Assembly (NCBI RefSeq): GCF_035046485.1 | Contig: NC_085137.1 | Span: 42,463,155 to 42,527,154 of the forward strand | Reading direction: 5' to 3' | DNA length: 64,000 bases | From: Aedes albopictus | Taxonomy: Eukaryota > Arthropoda > Insecta > Diptera > Culicidae | Shown: one piece after another, positions 45,064 to 55,800 of the stretch | Numbering within the stretch: position 1 is the first letter of the stretch | Layout of the letters: every line of letters starts with the position of its first letter | Position numbers and translations under genes: made by a program | The notes under the pieces: model-generated | Seen by the model: only the letters and a program-made list of their open reading frames with translations | What the model was told of the DNA's origin: nothing | Databases searched by the model: none

Positions 45064-48000
45064 TGTGTGTGTGTGTGTGTGGTCCTTCTAACCCCCACTG
45101 TCCGGCAGTGGTATTATGGAAATTAGCTTTTTGCAACGCTTTTGTTTATGCTGATTGCAATTAGCTTAAGTCCGGGAGCTAGAGGGTGATAGCTCTATTG
45201 CAGATCCAGTGACCCATTTCAGAATGGCTGGAGAGACACGTCCATTCAGAAGTCACTTTCATATACAATAAGCCCCGCATGTCTGTATTACCGTTATCAA
45301 ATGGATAATGATATTACATACACACTTCCGGGTTTGAAGTTGTTTTCTTCAAACCTAGCGCGTATTTAATTTATTGGAGGTAATATAATAAGTGAAGTGA
45401 ATAATTGTTTCGATCTCACCATTTTCGATGTTCTGCTCCTTGTATTATCCATTCCATCATTATCCTTGTTTGCATTTGTTTTCTCCAGCAATGATTGGTT
45501 CTCCAATTTGTCCTCGTTCCTGATTCTCGGGATATTTAGCAGTTCCTATGCTCATATATTGACCTTTCGCTTAGTCATTGTCCTCTATTGGCTCCTGTTC
45601 GCATTACTTCGAATTGTAATCTTGCTTCGTTGTTCCCGCTTCCTTCTATCAGCTTATTGTTCTTTGTTGATTCTTTTTCTTTTTCCTTTAATTGATTCCC
45701 CACCTATTGATTGTAATAAAGATATAAATAAGTAAATAAAATAAATATCAAGTTATTTTTTTATTTTGAGGCGAGACAATAAAAGAAGGAATTTCTCTTT
45801 AGATTGGTTCCAGTATTTTTCCCGCTTTTGTTTTTATTTATTTTTATTAATTAATTGTACAATCTTGGTTATATGTAGTTTTGTTATATAGAAAGGCTGC
45901 ATCCTTTGTTTCCAGTACGTGTCCAGAGCTGTCAGTATAGGCTTGGATAGGTTTGACTACTGGCTGGGTAATAATCGCCACCGTATTACGGATCATCCAT
46001 ATGCGTATGACTTCGAATGCATCAGATGAAGAGACGTAATTTACTTGTCAGGCCCTACGGCTTATCGTGTGTTGGTCATATTACATATGAGCAACTTTAG
46101 TATCGTATGAAAGATCTATAAAGAAAAGGAATAAATAAGTATAACAGTAGTAATAATGTCCGTCCAAATTTCTTTCTTGTGGACATATAGGAACTATCTC
46201 GATGGGGTACCTATTTTGGGCACCATCCCGCTACAACACAGTCAATTCCAACCCAATCGACTCGATCCCCCGTACGCAGTAAGATACGTATAATAACTAG
46301 ACGTGTACAAAAATACGAGTCAACTGATCTGAAACCGATTGAGCTACAGCGGAAAACTATCCAAAACACCAGCCCAAGTTGTTCGCCACCCTACTACATA
46401 AACCCTGTATAACATTTTTACTATTGCTATACACAGCACAACATAATAGTAATTATAATTACAATAATTTTACTCTTCATCTACGCCTGACTCTGATTCT
46501 TCTTCACTACCTATTGTTTTATATATCTCTTCTGCTTGCTTTTTCAGTTCATTTTTATCTTTCGCTATTCTATTCCAATCTTCGTCTGTTATATTAGGTA
46601 ACTTATTCTTATCTTCTCTTATTGCTGTCTTCCATGTTTTGGCTGGTCTTCCTATTTTTCTCTTTCTGCATTTTATTTTTTCTGCTATTTTCAGCGGATG
46701 TCCTTCTAATCTTCTCTGTATGTGTCCCCAATAATTTATTCTCATGACTCTTATTTTTTTAACTGCTGTCTTTCCATCGAGTAACTTTGAAGCTGTTATC
46801 CTTCCTTTTGGTTTTTCTCTACAATACTTAACCATTTCTCTTAATATCTGCATTTCATATCTAGTAATTGACTTCCTATTGCTTTTAACTAAGGTGGCTG
46901 TTTTTAATCCGTAAGTGATTGCTGGAGATATAACTGTTTTATACATTAGCTTAGCCAGATTCCAATTAGGTTTGTATTTTCTCAGGAATTCAATCATTAT
47001 TTTACTACTACCTATTGCCAATTTACATCTTTTCCTTGAAGTTTGAGGTCTATCCAATGTTTCCGATAAATATGTTCCTAAGTATCTCATGGTATTTACA
47101 ACTTCATAAGTCTCTCCATTTATTAGAACCTCTTTTGGTATATTTCGGTCTGACATTGGTTCTCTTATCATTATTTGACTCTTATTATTGTTTATCTCTA
47201 AACCTATTTTTTCTAACTCTATTTTTAAGATTTTGACAATATCCTCCACCTCTTCTAAAGTTTTAGCTATAATTAGAATGTCGTCAGCAAATACTAGAAT
47301 TATTGGTAATTTATCATTATTCAGTTCCAAAAGGTTAACTCTAGGATATTTTCTTTTTACCTCCCTTAGAACATCTTGTAGAATAAGTGTAAATATATAC
47401 GGTGATAACGGGCACCCTTGTTTAATCCCCTTAACTTTCATTTTTTCTTCTGTACTAACTCCATTCCACAGAATACAAGTTTTTTCTACATTCAGTGCTT
47501 GCATAACTCTACTTATAATGTGTTCAGGTACTAATAATTTACGGACAACCCTCGGTATTTCTGCTATCTTAACATTGTCAAATGCTTTTCTTATGTCTAT
47601 TGATGCTACAATTGTTGTTTCTCCTCCGTTCCATCTTTCCTCTAAAAATCGCCTAGCATAAAACATCTGATCATCTGTAGATCTATTGTTGGTGAATGCT
47701 GCTTGATGATAGTCTGGATCTCCTGCATATTCCTTGAGTCTTTGCATTAGCCATTTAGCATAAATTTTATATCCTAGGTTACACAAACTTATTCTTCTAT
47801 AGTCTTTTGTTTCTTTTGGTTTTTTGCATTTTGGTATTGGTATTTGAACAGATTGTTTCCACTGCTCTGGTATACTATTAGTTTCCCATACTTTTTTGAT
47901 TATGTTATATAATTCATCCACTGTTTCTTCGTTAGCATATTTAATAAATTCATTTTTAATTCCATCCTGTCCTGCCGCTTTCCCATTTGCTAAACCCCTT

Positions 48001-51000
48001 ATAATGTCTCTTATCTCTTCTTTACTGGGTCCTTCCGTCAAACTTTCTTTATCAGGTTCTATTTCTATTGGAGTACCTTCGGTAAGTTCTAATTCTTCTG
48101 CCCATCTTTTGATTGAAATATTTGGTTTTTTAGGTTCTTTACTTCTCATAAAATTCCTCAAAAACCTATACGACCGTTTTATTCTTTCACCTATCTCATA
48201 GTCTTGTAACTCATTGTAAAATTTACAAACTTCTTTTTCGTTGTGTTCTTTTACCTTGCTAGCATATTCTTGTCTTCTAATACTGATATTTTGCCTAAAC
48301 CAATCTGTGCCCATTCCTCTTTCCTTGGCTAACCTCATCTGCTTCCTGGCTTTCATAAGCTTCGTCATAGCTCTTTTCCTATTTGGAGTCAATGGCGTTT
48401 TCTTCCCTTCTAAAACCTTTTTTGCACTTTTAGTAACTTTCCTAGTAAATTCTGTATAAGCCTTGGTTGTATCAACTTTGTCTAATTCGATTCCATTATG
48501 TTTGTTTAATTCCTCAACAAATTCTTTATTCTTCTCCTTTTCCTTTAGAGCGCTTGGTTGTAACATTTTATTTAAAATTTTCTGTTTTCTCTCTTCTTTC
48601 TTTTGATCTGTGTATATTCCTACTTTGACTAGTTTGTGATCGCTTTGAATTGTTGTCCAAACTGCTCTTACAAATTTTGTCTTTACTACCGATTCCTGAG
48701 CTACAACTACATGGTCAATTTGTGATTGTTTATTTCCATTGGTCCAAGTGATTAATACAGATTCGTCAAATCTCATTGATATAATGTTCATTTTATGTAT
48801 CTTTAGAAAATTTTTCATATATTCTCCATTCTCGTTTGTGTGTGTATGCCCTATAAATTTTCCTAGCCTATCCATGTCGTCCTCATCTGAGTCCTCTATA
48901 CCTATCTGAGAATTGAAATCTCCTAGAATAATTGATCTATTTTTTCTTGGATGCCCATTTATAAACGTTCCTAGTTGCGCGAAAAATGAATTAGCATTTG
49001 CATTTGGTGCATGTACATTAACTATCAACCAGTCTTCTGATTGTCCTTCATATTCCATAATGGCTGTCATCACATTCTTACTTGTATCCCTTACGTCCCT
49101 AAGTCCTACTTTTCCTCCTTTTTTGATTAGAAAAGCTAACCCTCGCATATTATTCCCGTGTGTTCTATCTGACATAATCCAATTATAGTGCGGAGTACTT
49201 GCTCTACTTCCTTGTATATTCGCCTCTTGGAGAACTGCTATATCTATATTAGCTTGATATAGCTCCTCGTCAATTTCTGTTCTTTTCGATAGTTGGCAAC
49301 ATCCTCTAACGTTCAATGAACCAATAGATATTTCCTCTTTACGTTCCTTATATTTACCTTTCTTATGATCCTTTTTTTGGTTGTTAGTATGTGGATTTTC
49401 ATTATTCTCATTAATATGTGCTTCTTTGACTCTTCCCTTTGAAGTTACCATTTCTACGCTATCAGTTTGTATTCTATTATTTTTAATGCTACAAAATAGT
49501 TTTACTTTTTCTATTACCTCGCTATCTGGCATTCCAATTGGTCTGTATTTAACTACCTCATTTCCTTCGTTAAAAATTATAATCTCTTTTTTCCAAAAAT
49601 CTGCTATAAATTGCCATGTTTCCTTTCCTGGTCTTTTTTGGTTTTCCTTTACTGTTTCATTTGCAAATTTCCTAATATCTTCTAATAATGCTTTTGGTAA
49701 ATCTTCAAAACATTTCAAGTCGGGAGATAATCCACTCATTTGATGACTCACAGCCCATAAATAACTTTCTTCACCCTCTATGACTTCTTTTATTTTTAAT
49801 CTATATTTACCAGAATTTATCCATTTTGTCTTGTTTATGATATTAACTACCCCGTTATTATCTGTTTGAGTATTTTGAACGCGTTGGCTTACTTCTGTAC
49901 ACGTTCGCCTTTCCTCCGTACTTCTTTCCTGCTCGTGTTCATTCATTGTCTGACTCATTAGTTTATTATCTGGTTGCTCGATATTTTCCATCTCAACATA
50001 TTCCTTATCCTTTCTTGATTGTTCTTCAATTATTCTAGCTGTGTCCTTTCCTTGGTCCTGTTTATTTATTTCTGATCTGATATGAATACTACCTTCTTGA
50101 TTATCCATTATTTCATTAGTATTTGCTCTTTCTTTCCTCAGTGGACTATCATTACCCAACCCAGTTTGTTCAATGTTCGTTTCATTCCGTGTTTCTGTCT
50201 CTTTCTTTTCTTGTTCTTGCTCAACTATCACCTGGTTCTTTCCAACATTCTCCGGTTGTGTCATTCCCCTTTGCTCAATAACTTTCCTCTGCTCATTCAA
50301 AAGTTCCTTATTTCCTTCCATTACTCCTTGCTCTACGCTATCATAGTGATTAACCCCGTTGTAATAGACCTCAATCGTTCTGCCCTCTCCATTACCGTAC
50401 GTCAGCTCCAACGGCTGATAATGAGGGTTGTAAACCCTAATGTTCACTCCCAACATCTCTTTCATAGCCAGCAATGCTTCAGCTCCAGCCCAAGTTCCAC
50501 TTTTCTGTAGATTTATCAAGTGTTGATCGATCTTGGCGTCCACTTGCCAATTTTCCATATTATCCGTCGGTTCGTTTGTTATGTCGATTATCTCCGACAG
50601 GATCACTTCCTTCATTTCTGCCTTATGATCCCGCAGGTATGCTGCAGTTGCCCTGCGTAAGTTCATCGCTTCTTCGTAAAACTCGGAATCAAAGATCTTC
50701 CTCCCGGACAACTGTTGCACCACTGCGTAAAAAAGGCAATTTCCATCGCCAGGCACTTGTACCACTTTGATTCGCACGTCTTGTAATTCCATCTTTTCAC
50801 TTTCACTGGTTTTTGCCACTCCAATTTCACTTTAGCACTATGGTTTTTCACCAGTCACTTTGACTTTGACACCGTTCTTGACAGACGATTAAGAGAGAAT
50901 GAGCCTTGAGCTATGTAAATCATTAGGTTTTCGCGGCAAACTTTCAACTTCGCGCTTTTTTGTTTTTTTTTTTTTTTAACATAGAAGTATTTCTTTCTGG

Positions 51001-51026
51001 AATCTTTGACTGTGTTGCCATTTCTC
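45064..51026 (-). mobile_element. Apparently full-length LINE inserted in the 150-bp array
   Basis: A 23-bp direct repeat (45041-45063 and 51027-51049, starting TTCCGGGTGTCCCG) flanks a 5.96-kb minus-strand element. From the 5' end at 51026: a leader of about 230 bp, one long ORF (50792-46470), a 3' untranslated region of about 1.4 kb, and a (CA)n tail against the left duplication. The array reads on uninterrupted when the insert and one repeat copy are removed. The intact ORF and unmutated 23-bp repeats suggest recent insertion, and perhaps an active or recently active source. Confidence 0.85.
46470..50792 (-). CDS. LINE polyprotein: OTU protease, degenerate OTU, AP endonuclease, reverse transcriptase
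   Basis: 1440 residues, uninterrupted. The first ATG in frame is at 50792; a stop lies upstream. Domains: (1) OTU-like cysteine protease, residues 8-155, with GDGNCLFYAV (Cys19), WAGAEALLAMKEML (101-114) and NHYD (His149); (2) a Gln/Glu/Asn-rich linker to about 325; (3) a second OTU-like fold, 328-448, aligned by VIEGEESYLWAVSHQMSG, with Cys replaced by Ser343 and His by Gln442; (4) AP-like endonuclease, about 488-727, with LQEAN (Glu523), GDFNSQ (624-629), QIDHV and SDHK (717-720); (5) reverse transcriptase, about 935-1210, with SIDIRKAFDNV, KQGCPLSPYIF and FADD (1168-1171); (6) tail with GRPAKTWKTAIRED as in RTE-like elements. Role: target-primed retrotransposition; OTU action on ubiquitin-like tags is inferred. 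RTE-like assignment is tentative. Confidence 0.9.
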   Translation of the reverse strand: MELQDVRIKVVQVPGDGNCLFYAVVQQLSGRKIFDSEFYEEAMNLRRATAAYLRDHKAEMKEVILSEIIDITNEPTDNMENWQVDAKIDQHLINLQKSGTWAGAEALLAMKEMLGVNIRVYNPHYQPLELTYGNGEGRTIEVYYNGVNHYDSVEQGVMEGNKELLNEQRKVIEQRGMTQPENVGKNQVIVEQEQEKKETETRNETNIEQTGLGNDSPLRKERANTNEIMDNQEGSIHIRSEINKQDQGKDTARIIEEQSRKDKEYVEMENIEQPDNKLMSQTMNEHEQERSTEERRTCTEVSQRVQNTQTDNNGVVNIINKTKWINSGKYRLKIKEVIEGEESYLWAVSHQMSGLSPDLKCFEDLPKALLEDIRKFANETVKENQKRPGKETWQFIADFWKKEIIIFNEGNEVVKYRPIGMPDSEVIEKVKLFCSIKNNRIQTDSVEMVTSKGRVKEAHINENNENPHTNNQKKDHKKGKYKERKEEISIGSLNVRGCCQLSKRTEIDEELYQANIDIAVLQEANIQGSRASTPHYNWIMSDRTHGNNMRGLAFLIKKGGKVGLRDVRDTSKNVMTAIMEYEGQSEDWLIVNVHAPNANANSFFAQLGTFINGHPRKNRSIILGDFNSQIGIEDSDEDDMDRLGKFIGHTHTNENGEYMKNFLKIHKMNIISMRFDESVLITWTNGNKQSQIDHVVVAQESVVKTKFVRAVWTTIQSDHKLVKVGIYTDQKKEERKQKILNKMLQPSALKEKEKNKEFVEELNKHNGIELDKVDTTKAYTEFTRKVTKSAKKVLEGKKTPLTPNRKRAMTKLMKARKQMRLAKERGMGTDWFRQNISIRRQEYASKVKEHNEKEVCKFYNELQDYEIGERIKRSYRFLRNFMRSKEPKKPNISIKRWAEELELTEGTPIEIEPDKESLTEGPSKEEIRDIIRGLANGKAAGQDGIKNEFIKYANEETVDELYNIIKKVWETNSIPEQWKQSVQIPIPKCKKPKETKDYRRISLCNLGYKIYAKWLMQRLKEYAGDPDYHQAAFTNNRSTDDQMFYARRFLEERWNGGETTIVASIDIRKAFDNVKIAEIPRVVRKLLVPEHIISRVMQALNVEKTCILWNGVSTEEKMKVKGIKQGCPLSPYIFTLILQDVLREVKRKYPRVNLLELNNDKLPIILVFADDILIIAKTLEEVEDIVKILKIELEKIGLEINNNKSQIMIREPMSDRNIPKEVLINGETYEVVNTMRYLGTYLSETLDRPQTSRKRCKLAIGSSKIMIEFLRKYKPNWNLAKLMYKTVISPAITYGLKTATLVKSNRKSITRYEMQILREMVKYCREKPKGRITASKLLDGKTAVKKIRVMRINYWGHIQRRLEGHPLKIAEKIKCRKRKIGRPAKTWKTAIREDKNKLPNITDEDWNRIAKDKNELKKQAEEIYKTIGSEEESESGVDEE

Positions 51027-52338
51027 TTCCGGGTGTCCCGTCGGAAGTGGCCAAATATAAAATTGAAATAAAACCATGCATGTGACATATCAAACCACAG
51101 CTTTTTCGATAACCTGATAAACAGTTAGCAGGAAAGTATTCTCAGACCATATCGGAACCGGTTCCAGGTGTTCCACCGGAGGTGGCATAGTATAAAAGTT
51201 AATTAAACCCATGCAAGGGACATATCAAATCGTGGCTTTTTTGATATCCTGATGAACAGTAAGCAGGAAAATATTTTCAGAACATATCTGAATCGGTTGT
51301 GATCCAGAACCGGTTCCGGGTGTCCCGCCGGAAATGGCCAAATATAAAAGGGAACCAAACCCATGCAAGCAACACATCAAATCGCGGATTTTAAGGCATC
51401 TTGATTTAACAAGAAAAAGTTAACGGCCATATTGGGGACAACCGGTAGTGTTCCGCAACCGATTACGGTTGCCCCATCGGAAGTGGGGCACATTTAATGA
51501 CTTTTTAGGTAAGCTGATGAACGGTTAACAAAAAAATCATAGACCATACTTTGGAAAACCAATAGTGTGCCGAAACCGGTTCCAGGTGCCCCGACGGAAG
51601 TGGTCAAATGTAGAAAAAAAACCAAACGCATACACGCAGCACACTAAATAACGGCTTCTTCGATAACGCGAAGAACGGTCAGCAAGAAAATAGTCAGGTC
51701 CGTAGTGTTCCGGAACCAGATTCGAGTGCCTCGCCGGAACTGGCGAAATGCACGAATGAACCAAACCCATACATGCATTACATCAATTTGCGTCTTTTTA
51801 GGAGAACTGATTAATAATTTGCATGAAACTAGTCTAAGACCACATCAGGGACAATCGGTAAGTGGTAAAATGTGAACCGAAAGTTGTAAATGTGAAATTG
51901 AATCAAATCCATGCGTGTCGTACCATAAAACCACGCTGATTCGACAATGATTGCTGTCAAATTACCTGGATAAACTTTCAATTCGATAAACTAACTCTAT
52001 TTTAGTTTTGTTTAGATTGTATGATTTGTTTTTGAACACAAATCTTACAGATATTGTGGTGGTACGAATTGATAGCTTGTACATTTTACGATTGTTGGCT
52101 TCCGAGGTTCACTGCGGTTGATCACCAAACGGATCAGGTGTCGGAATGCACCAAATTAGAACTTTCAGAAGTAGTAGCTGCACGAGGAGCCGCTGCGGGT
52201 GTAAGTAACATCACAATATCGTATCATTCGTATTAACAGTGTATTACACTGAGACATTTGATCATTTTTTTAATTCAACAAATTTCGAATGAGCGGGGTA
52301 CAAGTTAAAAAGTGTCTTATTAAAGATTTTTTGATAAC

Positions 52339-52602
52339 TTCTTCTTCTTCTTTATAGCACGACGTTCGCATTGGAACTTGGCCTGCCTCTCTTCTACTTA
52401 GTGTTCTTTAGAGCACTTCCACAGTTATTAATTGAAGGGTTTTCTTTGCCCGCCATTGCATGAATTTGTTTACTGTGAGGCAAGTTCAATGATACACTAT
52501 GCTCAGGAAGTCGAGAAAATGTTCCCGACCGGAACGGGAATCAAACCCGCCGTTTCCGGATTGGCGATTCATAGCCTTAACCACTAGGCCAACTGGAGAC
52601 CC
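52339..52602 (-). mobile_element. Feilai SINE, near full length
   Basis: Minus orientation: the head GGTCTCCAGTTGGCCTAG starts at 52602 and the tail (GAA)n ends at 52339. The 12-bp duplication TTTTTTGATAAC is present at 52327-52338 and 52603-52614. Confidence 0.92.
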
Positions 52603-52949
52603 TTTTTTGATAACACAATGATCGATTCGTAAGAACATAGCCTCAGACCATATTTTAGACAACCGGTAGTGTCCCGGAACTAGTTCTGGGTGTCCCACTG
52701 GAGTGGTCAAATGAAAAAGTGATTTGTACCCATGCATAAGATAAATCAAATCGTGGTTTTTTAGGTAACCTGATGTACGTTAGCAATGATATTGCCTCAG
52801 ACTATATTTGGGAGACCCGGTGGTGCTCCGGAACCTGTTCCGGAAAGTAACCAAATGTACCATGCGACACATCACATCACGGCTTTTTTAATAACCTGAG
52901 GAACGGATAACTAGAAAATAGGCTCATACCACATTAGAGACTACTGGTA

Positions 52950-53114
52950 GGGGGCTGTCCATTTATTACGTAAGGGAAATTTTACGATTTTCGACACCCC
53001 CTCCCCCCCTTGTAAGATATTTTGTATGGGGACCCAAATATTTTTGTATGGCGCGTAAGATTTTTCGAACCCCCCCTCCCCCTATAAACCCTTATGTAAT
53101 TAATGGACAGCCCC
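52950..53114. mobile_element. MITE, GGGGCTGTCCATTNATTACG ends
   Basis: GGGGGCTGTCCATTTATTACG at the left and the near-complement TAATTAATGGACAGCCCC at the right, TA on both sides. C-rich inner blocks (CCCCCTCCCCC) on each side of the centre. Confidence 0.85.
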
Positions 53115-53200
53115 TAGGGTTGCACAACCAGCGTTTGATGCTTCGCCGGAACTACGAAAGTAAATAAAATCAATGCAAGCGATAAATATGTGTAAGAGAA

Positions 53201-53369
53201 CAAAATCTTGGCATATTAAACCCACATACAAACAGATGTCTCACTATACTCACTACGTTCTTGTTTTTAACGGTCAATAAAATATAACCTAGAATGTGCA
53301 AAAAAAAAAACTTTATCGAAGACCGCAAAGTGATCTGTGAATGTGTAAAAAGTTATATCTTAGCTTGTT
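53201..53369. other. Spacer, nothing recognised
   Basis: AT-rich, no feature. Confidence 0.3.
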
Positions 53370-53540
53370 AGTATCGTCTTGATATTGATCAGCTCCCAAT
53401 GTTAGTGAAGGTACTCAAGCAGTCAACTGAGAAATCTGATATTATTCAGCTCTGCTTTTACGCTGAACACAACGTCGGAGAATGTGCCATCAATAAGTTT
53501 TAAGTCAATTCAATGATGGCTTTGATAAAATGCTTGCTTT
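53370..53540 (+). repeat. Dispersed repeat, inverted copy of 9605-9800
   Basis: Contains CAAGCAGTCAACTGAGAAAT and TTCAGCTCTGCTTTTACGC, matching the complement of 9605-9800 in the same order. An old transposon fragment is likely. Confidence 0.6.
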
Positions 53541-53640
53541 TCTTAAAAAAATATCAGGATTCAGGAACACTTTGACTTACGTCGACGGAAAGATCGTGAG
53601 AACATATACGACGAGAAAGGCACTATCACCTCTAGGTGGA

Positions 53641-54010
53641 TTAATTTGGGTTTTTTACTTGTCTATCCTGTTTTTCTGTATGTTGTATCTTGTCCATTCA
53701 CTCTGTTTTCTTTGTTTTTTTTTTCTAATGTCTTTTCATTCTTTTTGTTAGTTTCTTACGTGCTTGTAAGCATTTCATTGGGATCTTTGACTTTTCTGTA
53801 TTATACATTTTTCTCTGTATTTTCAATCAACCTATATTCGCTGTTCTGTGTCTCATCTGTTTTTCCTGCTTTAATTATCGTCTGTGTTTTCTTTCTTGTG
53901 CCTTTTCCATATTCTCTTTCTTCTCTGCCTTGTTTATTTTATCGATTTTCTGTTTTTTTTGCTCTTTATATTTTTCTGTGTTTTTTGTTTTCCGTATATT
54001 ATCTGTCTCC
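53641..54010 (+). repeat. Pyrimidine-rich tract, second block
   Basis: Same TTTTCTGTCTTCTTT texture as 42600-44555, again on the plus strand. The 162-residue hydrophobic frame here is an artefact of T-richness. Confidence 0.65.
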
Positions 54011-54012
54011 TT

Positions 54013-54250
54013 CTTCTTTTTCTTTATGGCTCGACGTTCGCATTAGAACTTGGCCTGCCTCTCTTCAACTAAGTGTTCTTAGACCACTTCCACGGTTATT
54101 AATTGAAGGGCTTTCATTGCCTGCCATTGCATGAATTTGTACATTGTTTGGCAAGTACAATGATACACTATGCCCAGGGAGTCGATAAAAGTTTCCCGAC
54201 TGGAACGGGAATCGAACCCGCCGTCTCCGGTCTAGGCTAACTGGAGACCC
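54013..54250 (-). mobile_element. Feilai SINE with deleted A-box region
   Basis: Minus orientation. The head reads GGTCTCCAGTTAGCCTAG directly joined to CCGGAGACGGCGGG, so about 25 bp between A and B boxes (the TTAAGGCTATGGATCGCC part) are missing. The rest follows the Feilai order down to CCATAAAGAAAAAGAAG. The deletion should abolish pol III transcription. Confidence 0.9.
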
Positions 54251-54371
54251 CTTATCCGTCCCCTCTGCTTTGTGTATTTCTGTTTACTCTATCTTGTGTA
54301 TCTTGTCAGACTTATCGATTTTGTCTGTCTTATCGATATTGTCTGTCTTATCGATCTTGTCAGTCTTGTTA

Positions 54372-54948
54372 GTCTTGTCGTCTGTCTTGTCGTCTGTCTT
54401 GTCGTCTGTCTTGTCGTCTGTCTTGTCGTCTGTCTTGTCGTCTGTCTAGCCGTCTGTCTTGTCGTCTGTCTTGTCGTCTGTCTTGTCGTCTGTCTTGTCG
54501 TCTGTCTTGTCGTCTGTCTTGTCGTCTGTCTTGTCGTCTGTCTTGTCGTCTGTCTTGTCGTCTGTCTTGTCTGTCTTGTCTGTCTTGTCTGTCTTGTCGT
54601 CTGTCTTGTCGTCTGTCTTGTCGTCTGTCTTGTCGTCTGTCTTGTCGTCTGTCTTGTCGTCTGTCTTGTCGTCTGTCTTGTCGTCTGTCTTGTCGTCTGT
54701 CTTGTCGTCTGTCTTGTCGTCTGTCTTGTCGTCTGTCTTGTCGTCTGTCTTGTCGTCTGTCTTGTCGTCTGTCTTGTCGTCTGTCTTGTCGTCTGTCTTG
54801 TCGTCTGTCTTGTCGTCTGTCTTGTCGTCTGTCTTATCGTCTGTCTTGTCGTCTGTCTTGTCGTCTGTCTTGTCGTCTGTCTTGTCGTCTGTCTTGTCGT
54901 CTGTCTTGTCGTCTGTCTTGTCGTCTGTCTTGTCGTCTGTCTTGTCGT
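54372..54948 (+). repeat. 12-bp minisatellite (GTCGTCTGTCTT)n
   Basis: Roughly 47 tandem units, very homogeneous, with a short run of 9-bp units (CTGTCTTGT) near 54568-54597 and one unit with TTATCGTC. The unit length is divisible by three, so all three frames stay open (LVVC and SSVL repeats); these are not genes. It is embedded in the pyrimidine-rich tract. Confidence 0.95.
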
Positions 54949-55800
54949 TATTATTTTATTTTATTGTTTTTTTAGTATTCTGAATTTAGAGCCAATATTG
55001 TATCTCTTGGTTTCTTGATATTTTTCATTTGTTGTGTTGGTTTCCTGATTATCTTATGATTTTATGATCTTCTAGTCTTCAGATCTTTCAAATCTCTGGG
55101 TCATTCAGTGATGTAGTCTTGTAATAATTGGGTTCTGATCTTATCCGCAGATCTTTTGGTTTTTATTCCTTTTAATTCCTTTAATTCATTTTTTCTTGAT
55201 CTGTACTCCTCTGTTCTCGCGTTCTGTACCTTTCCTGATTCTTCTATTTGGTAGTACAATTGTTATGCAGTCTTGCGATCTTTTGAATATTAATTTTATG
55301 ATATATTTTCTTGCTTTTTCCCTTTTCCTTTTTTTTTGTTTTTTTTTTCGTAGTTCTGATGCCCAGATTTGATAAGTCTTCTGTTCTTATGATTTTACTC
55401 TCGCTCTCTTTTCTTCTAGCCTTTTGAAAATCTTAGAAATCTGTTCTTTACTTTGATTTTATAATCCAGTAATCTCCTAGCCTATTTTTTAATTTCTTTT
55501 TATTCGTTCCTGAATTTTAACTAAGGCTTATTTTTTACACATATTCTAGCCTTCTGATTTTTTAGCTTTCTAGTTTTCTTGCCTTGTTGAGATCTTCTTG
55601 CTTTTTTGGTCTCTTTTTCTGTCTCTTGCCGTCAAATTTTTCAGTGTTTTGGTCCTTATGCATTTTTCTATGAGGTTTTCGATTTTTCTTGTATTTCTAA
55701 GTTTTCGTATTATTCTTGTGTTATTAGTCTTTCAGATTTTTATGCTTCTAATTTTTATCATCTTTGAACAGTTATGTACTGTAAATTATAAATTTTACTG
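54949..55800 (+). repeat. Pyrimidine-rich tract, third block
   Basis: T-rich words such as TTCTTGATCTG and TTTTCTAGTCTTC continue to about 55780. No gene supported. Confidence 0.6.

Larger units (their letters stand above)
51050..53200 (-). repeat. Tandem array of 150-bp units, minus orientation, with insertions
   Basis: Cores such as GGTGTCCCGCCGGAAATGG recur near 51033, 51168, 51320, 51468, 51586 and 51727, then more diverged near 52688, 52833 and 53139. It continues the array cut by the LINE. A Feilai SINE (52339-52602) and a MITE (52950-53114) are inserted. A patch at 51960-52260 is not array-like: TTTGAACACAAATCTTACAG followed by a frame of about 50 codons and GGTGTAAGTAAC looks like an exon with splice sites, but I cannot name it. 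Confidence 0.7.

Noticed and set aside
47015..50770. Plus-strand frames opposite the LINE
   Set aside because: Shadows of the minus-strand 1440-codon ORF; they have no domain of their own.
54272..55018. 248-residue frame of LVVC repeats (and a 174-residue SSVL frame)
   Set aside because: Both are translations of the 12-bp minisatellite, whose length is divisible by three, so frames stay open by arithmetic.
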